NCBI GenBank assembly: GCA_903772945.1
Contig: CAICTM010000280.1
Location: 17,396-81,395 of the forward strand
Reading direction: 5' to 3'
DNA from: Seminavis robusta
Lineage: Eukaryota > Bacillariophyta > Bacillariophyceae > Naviculales > Naviculaceae
DNA length: 64,000 nucleotides
The notes below the pieces were generated by a model. The model was not told the DNA's origin. It worked only from the letters and a program-made list of their open reading frames with translations, and ran no database searches. Numbering within the stretch: position 1 is the first letter of the stretch; every line of letters begins with the position of its first letter. Made by a program: the position numbers and the translations under genes. This document shows, in pieces, positions 10,017-20,937 of the stretch.

Positions 10017-11570
10017 CTTGTTTCCTTGGAATTGCTACTACTGTAATCAGCAAACTAACTTGGTCAAATCTTGATGGATGGTTCAGGTACTGACGGAAAG
10101 ATCAGCACATCCTCGCATGCTGAGGCAACTCATTGTTTCGCTGCGCTTCCGCCACCATAGTTTCTCTTTCTCGCACACCTCATCATTCTCAGGAAGTTGG
10201 TAGGCATATCATACATGCATCAGCACTACTACTAGACTAGCTAGCCAGAACCTTCGTGCGACCGAATGCTCACAGAGTATCGTCCGAAGATGGACGTGCG
10301 TACACCCCCTGCGAATGCGTCAATGATGGATGCTTCAATTAATTCTATGCGGAAGGTCGATGCGTACTAGTACTTGATTATTGATGGTGTTGGTTTCCCG
10401 GAATGAGTCAGTCACAGCCACAAAGCATGACGTCAGTCATCAAAAGTTGCCGTTGGGAAATAAATTTGGCTGTTGTCTGTTGTTGGTTCCGGACATGTAC
10501 CGTACAGTCGTATGCATACTAGCTAGCTAGCTAGTACGTGTTGCAAGCTGCCAGATACATGGTACGGTATGTAGACTGCTGCTGTACGACGTAGGAGCCG
10601 GCTTTGAAGAAACTGAAAGCTCGTACGGTAATACCGCTATCTGGCAGCCATGGCCAGAGCTACAGTATTTGCCTGTAATCAAGCTAGCTAGCTACCGTAG
10701 TAGTCAAGAGTAGCAGATACCCGCATGCTTTCTAACTGTTAGCTAGCTAGAGAAAACCTCCCAGCTCTAAAGTCTCCTCACCTCATTTACTGGTACATGT
10801 AGTAGTCTACTGTAGTCCATGGATACTACTTACCCGAATACTAGATTGAAAAAGCCCTCCACTCACAGCCATGTCCCTATTGAATTCATTCCATTGCAAA
10901 AATACAAAAAGAGACGAATCTCGTCTCGCCTGACGATTTCCCTCATTTATGACTTTTGATACTCTGTTGATAGTGACGATTGATGTCTGTTTTGTGGACG
11001 ACAGAGCCATCTGCCGCTTCTCATTGGTCCAACTGTTGCTGCCAACCATCCACTCATTCATTCATTCATGCTTTGTCGTAGCCGTACGTAGGTGAAAGTA
11101 CGACGCGATGCGCGCTCACCACGTCGCATTGGTGTGCTTTGCTTTCTCATTCATCCAGTGTTGGTTGAAGTGAAGCAAAGAAGGTGGCAAGCCAAGCGAA
11201 CGCCGACGGAGCGAAACAGGAAGATTCAGCCTCAAGTTGATGTGTGCCGATGAATCGAATCAAAGTGTGAAGTGAGAAACGATTCGACCTAACGCGTCCA
11301 GCTCAATATAACCACCTGCATCAGCGCCGTTGCTACCCTCATCCATCATTCATCTCCAACATCCACAGCAGCAGCAACAGCAGCAAGACACCCATCACTT
11401 TATAGATAGAAAGAAAGAAAGAGATTGAAAGAGCCACTAGAGCTAGACTCTACAGTATACCACTCACTCCACTCCACCCCACTCCACCAAGGCACGATAC
11501 AACTACCTGCCATACAGTACACACACCATTGCTTGTCATTTTATTGGATATACATACATATATATAGATC
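10017..11570. other. Long intergenic region rich in CTAGCTAG, no gene seen
   Basis: About 1.55 kb without a believable gene. It contains (CTAG)n words at 10,230-10,245, 10,519-10,534, 10,682-10,694 and 10,739-10,750, several taccgta/tacggta words, and a purine-rich 5'-UTR-like stretch (agaaagaaagaaag) around 11,410 before the next gene. CAG/CAA-type repeats (cagcagcagcaacagcagc) lie near 11,366-11,385. It probably carries the promoters of both flanking divergent genes. Confidence 0.5.
10519..10534. repeat. (CTAG)4 microsatellite
   Basis: Four perfect copies of CTAG. The self-complementary word CTAGCTAG recurs in nearly every intergenic region of the window but is almost absent from the coding sequences. 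Confidence 0.9.
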
Positions 11571-12194
11571 ATGACAACCACAGCTGCTTCCCCTACCGAC
11601 ACGCCGTTGTCGGACTACTTTAGCAACATGGACTCCCCGTTGGGGGGAGATCCCTTTGCCGCGTGGGATGCCGACTTGCACCCTTCAGAATATGGCGATC
11701 AGTCGGGCTTTTGCGCATCCCATGCATCCTTCAGTGACGATGACGACGATGACGATGATGCACACTCCCTGTCCAGCCATGAAGATGATGATGACGATGA
11801 CTGGAACATTGTCTACGCTGCCTCCTTTACCGTCGTGGCATCTGCTCAAAATGGCGGTTGCTGTAGTACTACTACCACCAAACGACGCTCCAGTTTGACC
11901 GCCATGACGAGCAGTACCACCAGTTCCACCACCCTCAGTAGTTCGACTTCGACCGACTGTATGCCGGCTGCCATGACCCGTCGCGACTCCAAAGTACGCT
12001 TTAGCGAACAACCACCGCAAGTCAACTGCTACGAAACCTGCAGTCGCGATCAACATTCGGATCTGTGGTTTAGTGTGCATGAATTGCAAAAGAACATTTG
12101 CGAACTGCGATTGGAATCCAACAATAACAACAACAACAATAGCAGCAGCAAGCCATTGGCAACCACAGCTCCTACTCGATCTCGATCGGCATGA
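11571..12194 (+). CDS. Low-complexity protein with RVxF-type KVRFSE motif
   Basis: A 207-residue protein I do not recognise as a family. The N-terminal half is acidic with poly-Asp runs (about 55-62 and 72-77), the middle is Ser/Thr-rich, and the C-terminus has Asn and Ser runs. The ordered-looking core is about 137-182: RRDSKVRFSE, then VNCYETCSRDQHSDLWFS and HELQKNICELRLE. K141-V142-R143-F144 fits the RVxF docking consensus for protein phosphatase 1, and KVRFSE is the same hexapeptide that anchors PP1 in the GADD34/CReP family. Similarity beyond the hexapeptide is not evident. A role as a PP1 regulatory or scaffold protein is therefore inference. The 5' flank has a long untranslated leader-like region. 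Single exon; codon runs such as gacgatgacgacgat show slippage-prone composition. Confidence 0.6.
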   Translation: MTTTAASPTDTPLSDYFSNMDSPLGGDPFAAWDADLHPSEYGDQSGFCASHASFSDDDDDDDDAHSLSSHEDDDDDDWNIVYAASFTVVASAQNGGCCSTTTTKRRSSLTAMTSSTTSSTTLSSSTSTDCMPAAMTRRDSKVRFSEQPPQVNCYETCSRDQHSDLWFSVHELQKNICELRLESNNNNNNNSSSKPLATTAPTRSRSA

Positions 12195-12858
12195 TGATGA
12201 TGAGTGAGTGAGTGAGTAGGAGCTACTAGCTAGGGTTTTGGTTTTAGAGTAGACAGAAGAAAAAAGAGACACAGAGGTTTAGAGCACAACAATGCATACA
12301 TCATTATCATTTATACTATCATAATAATGTAATCAAGGGAAGTTTATGTGTTTGTCAATTAATAATAATATCAGTATCTCTTCTTGTCTTTATATAGCAT
12401 AGATCCTTCCATAATACGTACAGTAGCCAGCCAGCCAGCTACTAGGTACCGGTAGCATCCCTCAGGATGTTGCTTTGCAGTGCTTGTATGGCAATACTTG
12501 CATGGAAGGGCTCATTTATTGGCCTACATACAACATGAGCTCCATCTGTAGTCTACTGTCCCGCTCAACTTGCCATCATCGTCCCTCTCCTTCCATCTAT
12601 GGGTTGTATTGTATCTGTATAGTGCCCAGTTGGTGGTGAGTCTGCTACATGAATGAATGAATGAATGAATGAACCTATGTATATATAGTTTTTACGGGCT
12701 GACTTGGCTACGGTAGCGATCTTCTGGTTGCGTGCAGGAAGCGCGTTTGTCAAGATTGTTCAAAAGGCTAGCCAGCTAGTAGGACAATCCCACCTCCGTA
12801 ACGCAAGCAAGAGCAATGCATCCATTTGGCTGCAATCATACATGGGCGGTGGTCTCGC
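12195..12858. other. Convergent intergenic region, no gene seen
   Basis: Contains the 3' flank of the KVRFSE gene, with AT-rich segments (aataataatatc near 12,361), a GAAT microsatellite at 12,650-12,673, CAGCCAGCCAGC at 12,427 and a CTAGC word near 12,770. No coding region could be supported. Confidence 0.5.
12650..12673. repeat. (GAAT)n microsatellite
   Basis: About six tandem copies of the tetranucleotide GAAT in a non-coding region. Confidence 0.85.
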
Positions 12859-14421
12859 TCAACCAAAGTAGTGAAAGGGCGGGACGGTACTATTGTGGCT
12901 GCTTGGAGGAATTGTGACAGTAGAATCAGGATGCTGCCAGGAAGAATCTGCCATCTCATCATCCGCCATGCTGGTGTTGTCACCACCATGCATCTTGTCC
13001 CCGCCGCTGTTCTTTGGATGATGGAAATGATGATTCGCTGTCACCGACAAGTGGGTCTCTTTGGTGATGATGGAACGTGGAATGGCACATTCCTCCAAGG
13101 CTGCAGTAGTACTATGGTTGACATGATAACCGGCGGTCGATGGAAGCAGCGGGAATGAAAACGGCAGCGGTGTGGAAGCCCCTAGATGTGCGGTAGTGTC
13201 GAGCGGAAAGGAGGACTCTGGGCGGTGGCTCGACAAAAATGTAGGATTGTTCCCCCCCTGCTGGCCACTAAAGAGAGAGCTAATGGAAAAGAGGGATGGA
13301 TAGGATTCCTGTTGTTGTTGTTGCGGGTGGTCCAGTCCTCCGGCATACGGATGCGGAAATCGAGGAGGACCACCGTCCATGGAGGGATCCGGTTCTTGAT
13401 GGTACAAGGGACCCTGAAGCAAGTTGGTCACCTCCGAGGTGGCCAGTCGTTTCAATCCAGGTGGTGGTGGGGGCAATGCCTCGTCGGCACCCCCCTGATG
13501 ATTGGGCTTGACCCAGCTTTGGTACCGCTGCAATTGAGATGGTGGTGGATCTGCTCCCCATGGCGTTGGACTCACCACTTTGCGTAGCTGTTGTAAGAAT
13601 GGACTCGCAGCCCGGGCCGGCGAGGACGCTACATAACCAATATCCCGGAGATCCATGGGAGGGAGATTGGGAAGTTGTTGCTGTTTCTTGGGGCTGCTGA
13701 TTGGAATATTCTCTTGCGGTTCTTGTCTACTCTTTGCCCGAGCGACAGCCTTGTAGCTGGGCTTGCGAGGAGGCGCCTTTAGTTTGACAGGGATGACATT
13801 GCTCTTGCTATTGTCCTTGTCGTTGCATTCCTCTCGAATGGCTTCCAGCAACGCCAACTCTGTGGGAGCTTCCTGATTGACCATGTACCGTTGAAACTCA
13901 CGGTACTTGCGGATAATCTGTTCTCGCGAGAATCCGGTCGCTGCCAGAAAGGCCACCAAGTCTCGGTCGGCTCTGGGGCCGCTGGATCTTGGGAGGGTGG
14001 AGTGGAACCATCCCCTTTGGTAGCACAGTTCCACAAATGCCAAGTATTCTGGAGTTTTCTTCTTGAAGATTCTTGCTTTCTTGTCTTGCTCTTGCTCATT
14101 ATTGTCATCATGGTTATCTTCCTCTGGTTGGGCCTCCAAGGCTGCGTCGCTGTTGTTGCTGCTGTTGTTGGAGTCGATAAGATTAGCGTTGTCGTTGTCA
14201 GCTTGGTTGTTGTTGCCCAAAGAGCCATTCATGTCGGTACCACTGTCAAAGTCCATGTTGGATACATCCTGCTGGGTAGCGTCGTTGACAGATTCCTCAC
14301 TGCCATTGTTGGTTGTCGTTGTGGAGGGAGATCGGTCGTCGCCATCTTCCGACGGCACATCACCAGCGGAATCCTCCTCTGGCATCGCCTCGTTCAAATC
14401 GTCTTCCGATAGTTGCATCAT
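12859..14421 (-). CDS. Hypothetical protein with one conserved-looking helical segment
   Basis: A 520-residue single-exon frame with two possible adjacent ATGs (14421 and 14418). Residues 1-115 are acidic and Asn/Ser/Asp-rich. Residues about 118-205 are the only dense, ordered segment: KTPEYLAFVELCYQRGWFHS, RADRDLVAFLAATGFSREQI, RKYREFQRYMVNQEAPTEL. The rest is Pro/Gln/His-rich and probably disordered, with PPPPPG and poly-Gln stretches. I do not recognise the domain. The helix pattern with conserved Trp/Phe and basic residues could be a small protein- or DNA-interaction module. No signal peptide or membrane segment. The frame is long, and the whole composition looks like a nuclear regulator, but that is only an impression. 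Confidence 0.65.
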   Translation of the reverse strand: MMQLSEDDLNEAMPEEDSAGDVPSEDGDDRSPSTTTTNNGSEESVNDATQQDVSNMDFDSGTDMNGSLGNNNQADNDNANLIDSNNSSNNSDAALEAQPEEDNHDDNNEQEQDKKARIFKKKTPEYLAFVELCYQRGWFHSTLPRSSGPRADRDLVAFLAATGFSREQIIRKYREFQRYMVNQEAPTELALLEAIREECNDKDNSKSNVIPVKLKAPPRKPSYKAVARAKSRQEPQENIPISSPKKQQQLPNLPPMDLRDIGYVASSPARAASPFLQQLRKVVSPTPWGADPPPSQLQRYQSWVKPNHQGGADEALPPPPPGLKRLATSEVTNLLQGPLYHQEPDPSMDGGPPRFPHPYAGGLDHPQQQQQESYPSLFSISSLFSGQQGGNNPTFLSSHRPESSFPLDTTAHLGASTPLPFSFPLLPSTAGYHVNHSTTAALEECAIPRSIITKETHLSVTANHHFHHPKNSGGDKMHGGDNTSMADDEMADSSWQHPDSTVTIPPSSHNSTVPPFHYFG

Positions 14422-14901
14422 GTCTCAATCAGGGTCTCTCCTAGCTTCTGTGACAGCTGATTGACTGACAGGAATGTCTGATGGATGGCTATGAGGTTTG
14501 CCAAGGAATGGCAAACAACTTTGTCAACACGAGGAAAGTAGGTGATGTATATGTATGGTTGAAACCGCGGGAGTTGAAAAGGGGGTGTATCCGAAGATTC
14601 TAAGGTCGATCTTAACTCTTTTCTTTTGCACAATTTGGATAGGGACAGGGTTTCATTTGTGCTGCACCTCCAATTATCCGCCCGGCTGGGCGTCCACAGC
14701 CATTCGCCCTTCACACAAGCACACAAGTGACTGGCTGGTTGGTAGATTATCCACAATGATTGAGACAACGACCATGGTCGTTGACAAAATAACCACAATA
14801 GTACGACAAACAATGCAAGGGATAGCTAAATACTACTAAAAACTGTGGCTGCCACCTTGGAAAAACGCAGCTGGTGCGTCTACGGTTATTCGTTAGTGCC
14901 A
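14422..14901. other. Intergenic region, no gene seen
   Basis: A 480-bp interval upstream of the hypothetical protein gene and downstream of the leucine-rich repeat gene (both minus strand). Short frames only. Confidence 0.5.
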
Positions 14902-16881
14902 TCATCCACAGATCATGGATACATTATTGGACAGCAAATAATAGATACAATCCAATGCGTACTCGTCAAGGTTTTCCTTCTCGGAAGCATCTTGGATCAG
15001 CACTTGTGCGGTTGGTGGTGCATGGTTTGTCATGCTGCTACTAGCACGTGCTTGCTGTGTTTGTGGCGGAGGGACCAAGAACTGCATTTGTCTTGACCCC
15101 TGCTGCTGCACCACTAACTGTTGCAAGAGCTGTTCTCGGGATGTATTGACATCCACCATGAGTTTCCGAATCCCTCTTTGATTCAGGGTCAGGTACCAGT
15201 GCAACTGTTGATGCAATGATGGCGGGTCATCATCATGCTGTTGCTGCTCCATCTTTTTCTTGCGGTACGGGTACCGCCGATAAAACGCCTTGGGTTTGCG
15301 TCGTCGTGGAAAGACCTCTGTCTTGCGAAATTCGGCTTGTTTCCAGGAGAGTCTGGTCAATCCCGTGTTGCTGTTGCTGCGCCCCTTGAGAATCTGTACC
15401 AGAACGGAAAAGACGGATTGTTCCACTACCGCGTCTTCCAATACTACTATAGTGTTGTTGTTGTTGTTGTGGATGCGAGTATCCCTGATGGTTGTTGCAG
15501 TAGTTGCTGCACCACAAAAGGACATGCTGTGCAGTGAGAGATGATCCAGAGTGGCATTGTTTTGCAACAAGGTTCGCAAATCATCCAGTTGCATGGGTAG
15601 ACTCCGCAGTCTCACAGTGCGAATCGAGCTACTTTGGGAGAGCACTCGGAATAGGTCGGACGAAGCTGGCATAGATTGTTTCTGTTTCTGTTGTTGTTGT
15701 TGCCCCCAAAGTCCATCCAGACTGATCGATTCCAACGTGTCCCGATGTCGTTTCAAAAGCAGTGCCAATGCGCGGATACGAGCATCTGTTGTCGCGGAGC
15801 CGGGCTCATCCCGTAGGCGCAAGTGCTTGATGGATGCCCCATGGTCTGTCATGGCTTGATAATGCGTTGTCTCCAGTGGTACGTATTCCAGAATGACAGT
15901 CTCCAAATGCTGGCATGTGGATTGCAAGAGGTGCTGCAAGGATGTGGGCTGAAAGAGGCAGGGCGGTTGCAGCTGTGGTTGAGGTTGTTGACGAGGATAC
16001 CCATGAATGTAGGCATGACTGTGATCCATGACCAATTCCAGCTGTTTCAATCGATTGGCCGATTGCAAGAATCGGATCAGGGGATCCAACGTCACTGTGC
16101 GATTCTCCAGCCGGACAAAGACTGCGACAAACTCTTCCAGAGCCAGTGATGATGATGATGATGATGATGAGGAACGTTGCAATAATTGTTCTACAACATC
16201 ATCCTCATCTGAGGTAGCCGAAGAAGAGAATTCCAAATCATAGAGTGCCAAATGCGTCAATTGGTGTGGTGAATGTGCAATGAGTTTACAGAGTTCTTGG
16301 ACGGGAAGGCGCAGGCCACCCAGCTGGAGACGCCGCAGTTGTGGCTGTGGCAGCACTTGCAGAATGGAGAGGATTCGGTGGGCGGTCAAATCGGCACGGA
16401 AATGAGAGGCAAAGAGATCTAGCTTTTCAATCGGATGTTCGGCCCGTTGCAGTGTGGTCGCAATGACTCGTTGGAGTCTCGTCGTCGTCTGGGTGGTTGA
16501 TGGTGATTGTTGTAGTATTCGAATGTCGTCCTCTTCGACTCCATCTTCGAGCGACACACCACCATCCAAAATCTCGACGGACAAGGCATTCCGGCTGACA
16601 ATGGAGACTCGGAAATCGTCTTGACTTTGGTTGATATTGTGGTTGTGGTTGTGATTGGGGTGGTTTCGGATGATGGTGTCATTAGTATTCTCTCTGACGC
16701 GAGGGTTCTGATGAGGCAAACCCTCGCCCTCTTCTTCTCGGCGCAATACTAAATGTCGATTACTGGAAAAACACTTGTCATGAAGGAATTTGGGCAGCAG
16801 CAGCGAACACAGAGATGCCAACAACAACCCCAGCTTCCTTCTGGCTTCTAGGTGGATCAATGCCACTAACCGAATCATCAT
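14902..16881 (-). CDS. Leucine-rich repeat (RNI-like) protein
   Basis: A 659-residue single-exon protein. Two adjacent ATGs mark the start. The first about 35 residues are hydrophobic (LGLLLASLCSLLLPKFL), possibly a signal anchor. From about residue 150 to 480 there are irregular leucine-rich repeats: ILQVLPQPQLRRLQLGGL, HQLTHLALYDLEF, ANRLKQLELVMDHS, QHLETVILEYVPL, ASIKHLRLRDE, DTLESISLDGL, SSIRTVRLRSLPMQL, ATLDHLSLHSMSF. Spacing of 25-35 residues fits the ribonuclease-inhibitor-like class. A basic segment (FPRRRKPKAFYRRYPYRKKK) follows, then a Gln-rich tail. Poly-Ser, poly-Gln and poly-Asn runs interrupt the repeats. No F-box or kinase is seen. Such proteins are numerous in pennate diatoms and usually mediate protein interactions; no specific role can be given. 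Confidence 0.75.
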   Translation of the reverse strand: MMIRLVALIHLEARRKLGLLLASLCSLLLPKFLHDKCFSSNRHLVLRREEEGEGLPHQNPRVRENTNDTIIRNHPNHNHNHNINQSQDDFRVSIVSRNALSVEILDGGVSLEDGVEEDDIRILQQSPSTTQTTTRLQRVIATTLQRAEHPIEKLDLFASHFRADLTAHRILSILQVLPQPQLRRLQLGGLRLPVQELCKLIAHSPHQLTHLALYDLEFSSSATSDEDDVVEQLLQRSSSSSSSSSLALEEFVAVFVRLENRTVTLDPLIRFLQSANRLKQLELVMDHSHAYIHGYPRQQPQPQLQPPCLFQPTSLQHLLQSTCQHLETVILEYVPLETTHYQAMTDHGASIKHLRLRDEPGSATTDARIRALALLLKRHRDTLESISLDGLWGQQQQQKQKQSMPASSDLFRVLSQSSSIRTVRLRSLPMQLDDLRTLLQNNATLDHLSLHSMSFCGAATTATTIRDTRIHNNNNNTIVVLEDAVVEQSVFSVLVQILKGRSNSNTGLTRLSWKQAEFRKTEVFPRRRKPKAFYRRYPYRKKKMEQQQHDDDPPSLHQQLHWYLTLNQRGIRKLMVDVNTSREQLLQQLVVQQQGSRQMQFLVPPPQTQQARASSSMTNHAPPTAQVLIQDASEKENLDEYALDCIYYLLSNNVSMICG

Positions 16882-17559
16882 CGGTATATACCGTATCCTT
16901 CTTAATAATTAAATATTCAGGTCAGTTCTATGATACTGCTTCTCTCAGCCAGAGCAAATACAGGCTGAGGAACTTGGATACTCTTATTATTAGTTCCTGC
17001 AACAGCCAACAGTATGAACTCCAGCGCAGTCGATACAGAGTAGTGGCAACAGTGGCAACGGCGAAAGATAGAGACGAGGTTTGCCCATTCATGCAAGAGA
17101 TTCACTCCCAAGAGTGACTTCTTTCTGGTAGGGATTCTACGTGGAAATCAATCCACTTCGAACCTCAGTTTGATGAAATTTCTTGCTCTTACAAGACTCC
17201 CGTGACTACTCCAACCCATCACGCTGTTCCCCAACCAGCTCACTGGCTTCTTCTTTATGATCTAGCTCTGTCCTAACCAGAACCAGTGCACGTACCGGTA
17301 GCGTACGGTACGAGCCACCGTACCGTACGCTACGTAAGGTTCACACGGTACCGGTACGAAGTTCTGCTGAAAAACATAAAATAGCAGAACGGTGCACCGG
17401 TAACCATGATACTACCAGTACTGTACCGGTCTGGTTCAAGGAGCGAGGTGCTATCTAGCTAGAGCTCTATCTGCTACAGCCCTTTTCGCAGCTTGTACAT
17501 ACTGGTATCAATAAAAGTACCATTTCTGGTGGCAAGATATATCAGTGGGCAAAGCGAGT
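16882..17559. other. Intergenic region rich in TACCGGTA/GTACGGTA words
   Basis: No gene seen. The segment 17,290-17,440 is packed with self-complementary or near-palindromic words (gtaccggtagcgtacggtac, ccgtaccgtacg, cggtaccggtacg) and CTAGCTAG at 17,455. It could fold into several small hairpins. Confidence 0.5.
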
Positions 17560-17560
17560 T

Positions 17561-18470
17561 TTGCCTGGGTTTTGGCGGACCAGGTGGGTCATATTGTGCT
17601 CGGATGTTCTGGACCAGTGTTTGGGCAGATTCCGACGTCCTATCGGGCCGAGGCATACGGGATTCTCTCGCACTGCCGCTGAAGGCTCAGCTCAACTGTC
17701 GGGCGGACAAGCTTGCTGGCAGCTTCATGAAGCAGCACTTGCTTGTGGATCACTCCATGGGCTCCGGTTACCGGTAAATCTTGCACAGCTGCACCTGCCA
17801 AATGGGACCTGCACCTACAAACTTCCCAGAAGATTGCGGCATCTCCGCAACGATCAACCCTTGCTGGATCACATGATCAATCAGAACCAGCAATGGGACG
17901 AGGATACGCCAGAATTGATTGATTGGGTGCTCAAGCAACTGGCACGAGGCCCACAAGCCACCCATCGTGAAGTTTCTGTTCCAGCTGCTGCCGGTGGGAA
18001 AGCTGGTACACAGGGACGATTCCAAGTATGACCGCAAGTGTCCAAGGTGTGGCTGTGACAACGAATCGGAGGTTCATGTCTACAGGTGCCCACATGTTGA
18101 TGTGGAACTGTGGCGGGGGGCCATGCAGCGTGCCATCAGCACAATGCTTCGTATGGTGGGCACGGATCCAGTCTGGAGATCGTTCTCGATGGTCTACAGT
18201 ACCATTTCGAAAACAGGTTCCTGCATCCCTGGCACTACCCCGACAGGTACCGGGACCTGGTTGACGCTCAGAACTTGATTGGGAGGGACAACCTTATGCG
18301 GGGACGATTGGCCAAACAATGGGCCAAGGACCAGGATGCATACTTGCACCGGGAGGTGGAGCTCATTTATGAAAAAGGCGGATCTGATTCCAGAGGAGCT
18401 GGTCGATTTCATCTTCAAGCGTCCTCTTGATGAGCAAATGGCAAAGGGCCCCGGTGACATCAAAGCGTGA
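17561..18470 (+). pseudogene. Decayed retroelement fragment: RNase H-type tail and C-terminal zinc motif
   Basis: Protein-like pieces continue one another across at least three frames. They are LALPLKAQLNCRADKLAGSF (frame of 17493), then NGTCTYKLPRRLRHLRNDQP and MINQNQQWDEDTPELIDWVL (frame of 17561), then KPPIVKFLFQLLPVGKLVHR and KCPRCGCDNESEVHVYRCPH (frame of 17919), then MRGRLAKQWAKDQDAYLHRE (frame of 18110). The CPRC...H...C knuckle and the 'N-x-R-A-D-x-L-A' motif are hallmarks of the 3' end of retroelement-derived genes common in diatom genomes. Frameshifts show that it is dead. The 5' part (reverse transcriptase) is not present here. Confidence 0.6.
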
Positions 18471-18814
18471 CTGGCCAATTGGCTGCCCGTAGTCGACAAG
18501 GTACTCAGAGAAGAGCACGCACGCAACGTGCAGAACAGTGAAACAGCTTACCGTAGAAATAGATGGCAATACCCGGGCCTCGGCTGGTGGGTCATCCTCA
18601 AGCACGGCTCGTCTGAATCCGTTAATATACTTTGATTTTTTTTTCACACTACAACACATGGCTCTTCTTTCAATTTTGCTTTTTACTTTGCTTTCAGTAC
18701 TGTATAACTAAATTAACAACCGTTAATCGTCGACCAAACAAAAACCATTTCCTAAGCCATCTTTCGACTTCCTTTTTTGGCTTAGGTTTCCTGAGTTGCA
18801 GTACCAGTTGTCGA
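18471..18814. other. Short intergenic region, no gene seen
   Basis: 344 bp between the dead retroelement fragment and the RING-CH/FHA gene 3' end. T-rich and AT-rich; nothing recognised. Confidence 0.5.
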
Positions 18815-20937
18815 TTACAGAGGCATTGCGATTTCAGCTACAGCATTGTCTTCGCTCTTGCCGTCCCCTTCGTCCAAGGTCTTGGGATGTGCAGCCCTGG
18901 CAAGTTCCTTGGCTTCTCTCTTGGGGTAAGCCAAGGCGTACAACAAGTCGAGATGCTTGGCAGACTGCTGCGAAAGCTGTCCAGGAGGAGGCAAACCACG
19001 CATCACGCTGTCCCTTGTCCGGCGCTCCACCGTTTTTGTGACCAATCCGGTCTTCCCATCGGTGATACGGATATCATCGTCATTGCTTCCAATGGATCTA
19101 TCATCCGCTTCGCCTTCCTCTTCCTGGACTTCTCTGTTGGATCCACTCTGTCCGGTGCGGCGAACGGCACGGAGCAAACGGCGATTCCACTTGTTTACGA
19201 CTTTCATGGAGATCATTGACCGTCCCAGACGGAATTGTACGGGCTGGGACGGGGACAATTCCAATGGTCTGCGTAGGTACAAGTAAGACCCATTGGAAGA
19301 TCCCGCATCAGTGAAAACAAACTCTCCATTCTTGAAACGGATTGCTGCGTGCCTAGCCGAAACTGTACGGTAGTCCAAAACCATGTCGGATCCGGAAGAA
19401 CGGCCAAGAAGCAGGGGCCTCGTGGCGTTTCGGCCATCTGGCTTCAAAAGGGTGCTAAATGAAAGCTGGAAACGTGTATTGAAGAGACGCTGGGCCATCT
19501 CGTGTTTGGTAGCCACCAACAAGGACACATAGGGAGGCTCCAAAGATGATTTGAACAACTTGACATGGCGACCGTCCTTGAGTTTGAAATCGGACTTGAA
19601 AGTGCTCTTACAGACGGAGCACGTCGCATCGACCGAGGAGAGGAAGCAAATCAGGTTGTCTGCCTCGGCAGTGTGCCACTTTCGCAAGCACTCCACGTGG
19701 ACATACTTTGTGTCACCACTGCACTTGCAAGGAGTAATCAGGGGGTTGTCTTCCGAGTCCTCTTCATCAAAGCACATGTAACAGACTGGATTGTCGCCGA
19801 ATTCTCGAACGGATCCAACAGGAGGCGACGGTCCGGTGGTAGTTTTCGGGCCTGGACCGGTTTCACCATTCATGGAATCATCCGAATTTTCTACAAGGCG
19901 TGCAAAGACAGGTTAATTTTCAACTGCAAAGATCCCAAAAGTGACCGCGGCACAACACAATTAATTTCTACCCACCTCCGTCGGTCTCGGCCAAGTCCAA
20001 GAATCCTCCATTGGTATTGGTAGTGTCCTTCATAATCTTTTGAATTTTTTCTTCACTCAAGATGCGGTTCTCGACTCCATCATGGGTCTCAATGACAACT
20101 ACACCGACAGAACCAACGCGCAGAAAATCTCCCACCTGGAGAGTTTGAGGAGCAGGAGGGTGTTTGCGGTCTCCCAACAAGCGGCAGGTTCCCGAGTGTC
20201 GAGAGAATGCCTCTGGAGCAGGTACGACCCAAAACGACTTGGCATGGGTGGTGACCAACAACTGACACGCGCGAGTGTCGGAGAGCTCATAGCGCTGAAG
20301 TTTTCTCCCGACATGCTGGGCATACTCGGCTCCGATATCGACGGCGTTGGTATTGCGGTTGCGGTTGGAACCCTGCACAATGACTCCCTATTACAGTATA
20401 ATAACGCAGGCAGTAGCAACAAGAACACCAAATAAATGGTCAATCCCAAAATGAATGACCCACCCACGGCAGTCGCATACATCACATCACATCCCGTCAA
20501 CTCAACTCAACTCAACTTACCTCTGGTTTGATAGTAAAGGTGGTGAACTTTTTCTTTCCTCCGCTTTGGTTGTTGTTGCAGGGATAGACACGAACTTCTA
20601 CCTGAGTGTCGAGACGAGCGTTGACATCCGACGCAGGGTTAATGCATCGCGCCGGAAGCTCTGCCGCCTCTCGTTGTCTCTCTCGTCCTCTGTTTGGAGC
20701 ACTACTGTCGTCTTGTACTAGTATGGGTGCCACAGTGGTGGTCTGGAACTGGTCGTTGGCCGACAGAGTGCGAGAGCGCTCCGTAATACCAAAAGGCCGC
20801 GACAAGTTAGCGTCCGCCGACGTACTGTTGTTATTGGCCGCGTCTGTTGTCGCCGCTGGACTGGCAGCGTTGTTCTGCGAATTGCCATTGCCGCTGATTC
20901 TGCCGTCGACAGCGTTGGAGGAAGAACTGGTTCCCAT
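18815..20937 (-). CDS. RING-CH (RINGv) plus FHA domain protein, probable E3 ubiquitin ligase (3 exons)
   Basis: I infer exons 20937-20521, 20387-19976 and 19890-18815, with introns of 133 and 85 bp (GTAAGTTG...TAATAG and GTGGGTAG...TTGTAG); phases join and give 634 residues. Residues 1-125 are disordered. Residues about 127-270 form a first domain resembling a divergent FHA (GVIVQGSNRNRNTN, VGRKLQRYELSDTRACQLLV, LQVGDFLRVGSVGVVVIET). Residues about 313-376 are a C4HC3 RING-CH finger: CYMC, PCKC, HVECLRKWH, CSVC; this class recruits E2 enzymes. Residues about 430-500 are a canonical FHA with LLLGRSSGSD, SARHAAI and the phospho-Thr binding SSNGS loop. There are no membrane helices, unlike most MARCH-type ligases. 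A ligase that reads phosphothreonine marks is the natural inference. The C-terminal tail is acidic. Confidence 0.85.

Noticed and set aside
10807-11061. 84-codon minus-strand frame in the 1.5-kb intergenic region
   Set aside because: No family resemblance, no support from splice sites or context.
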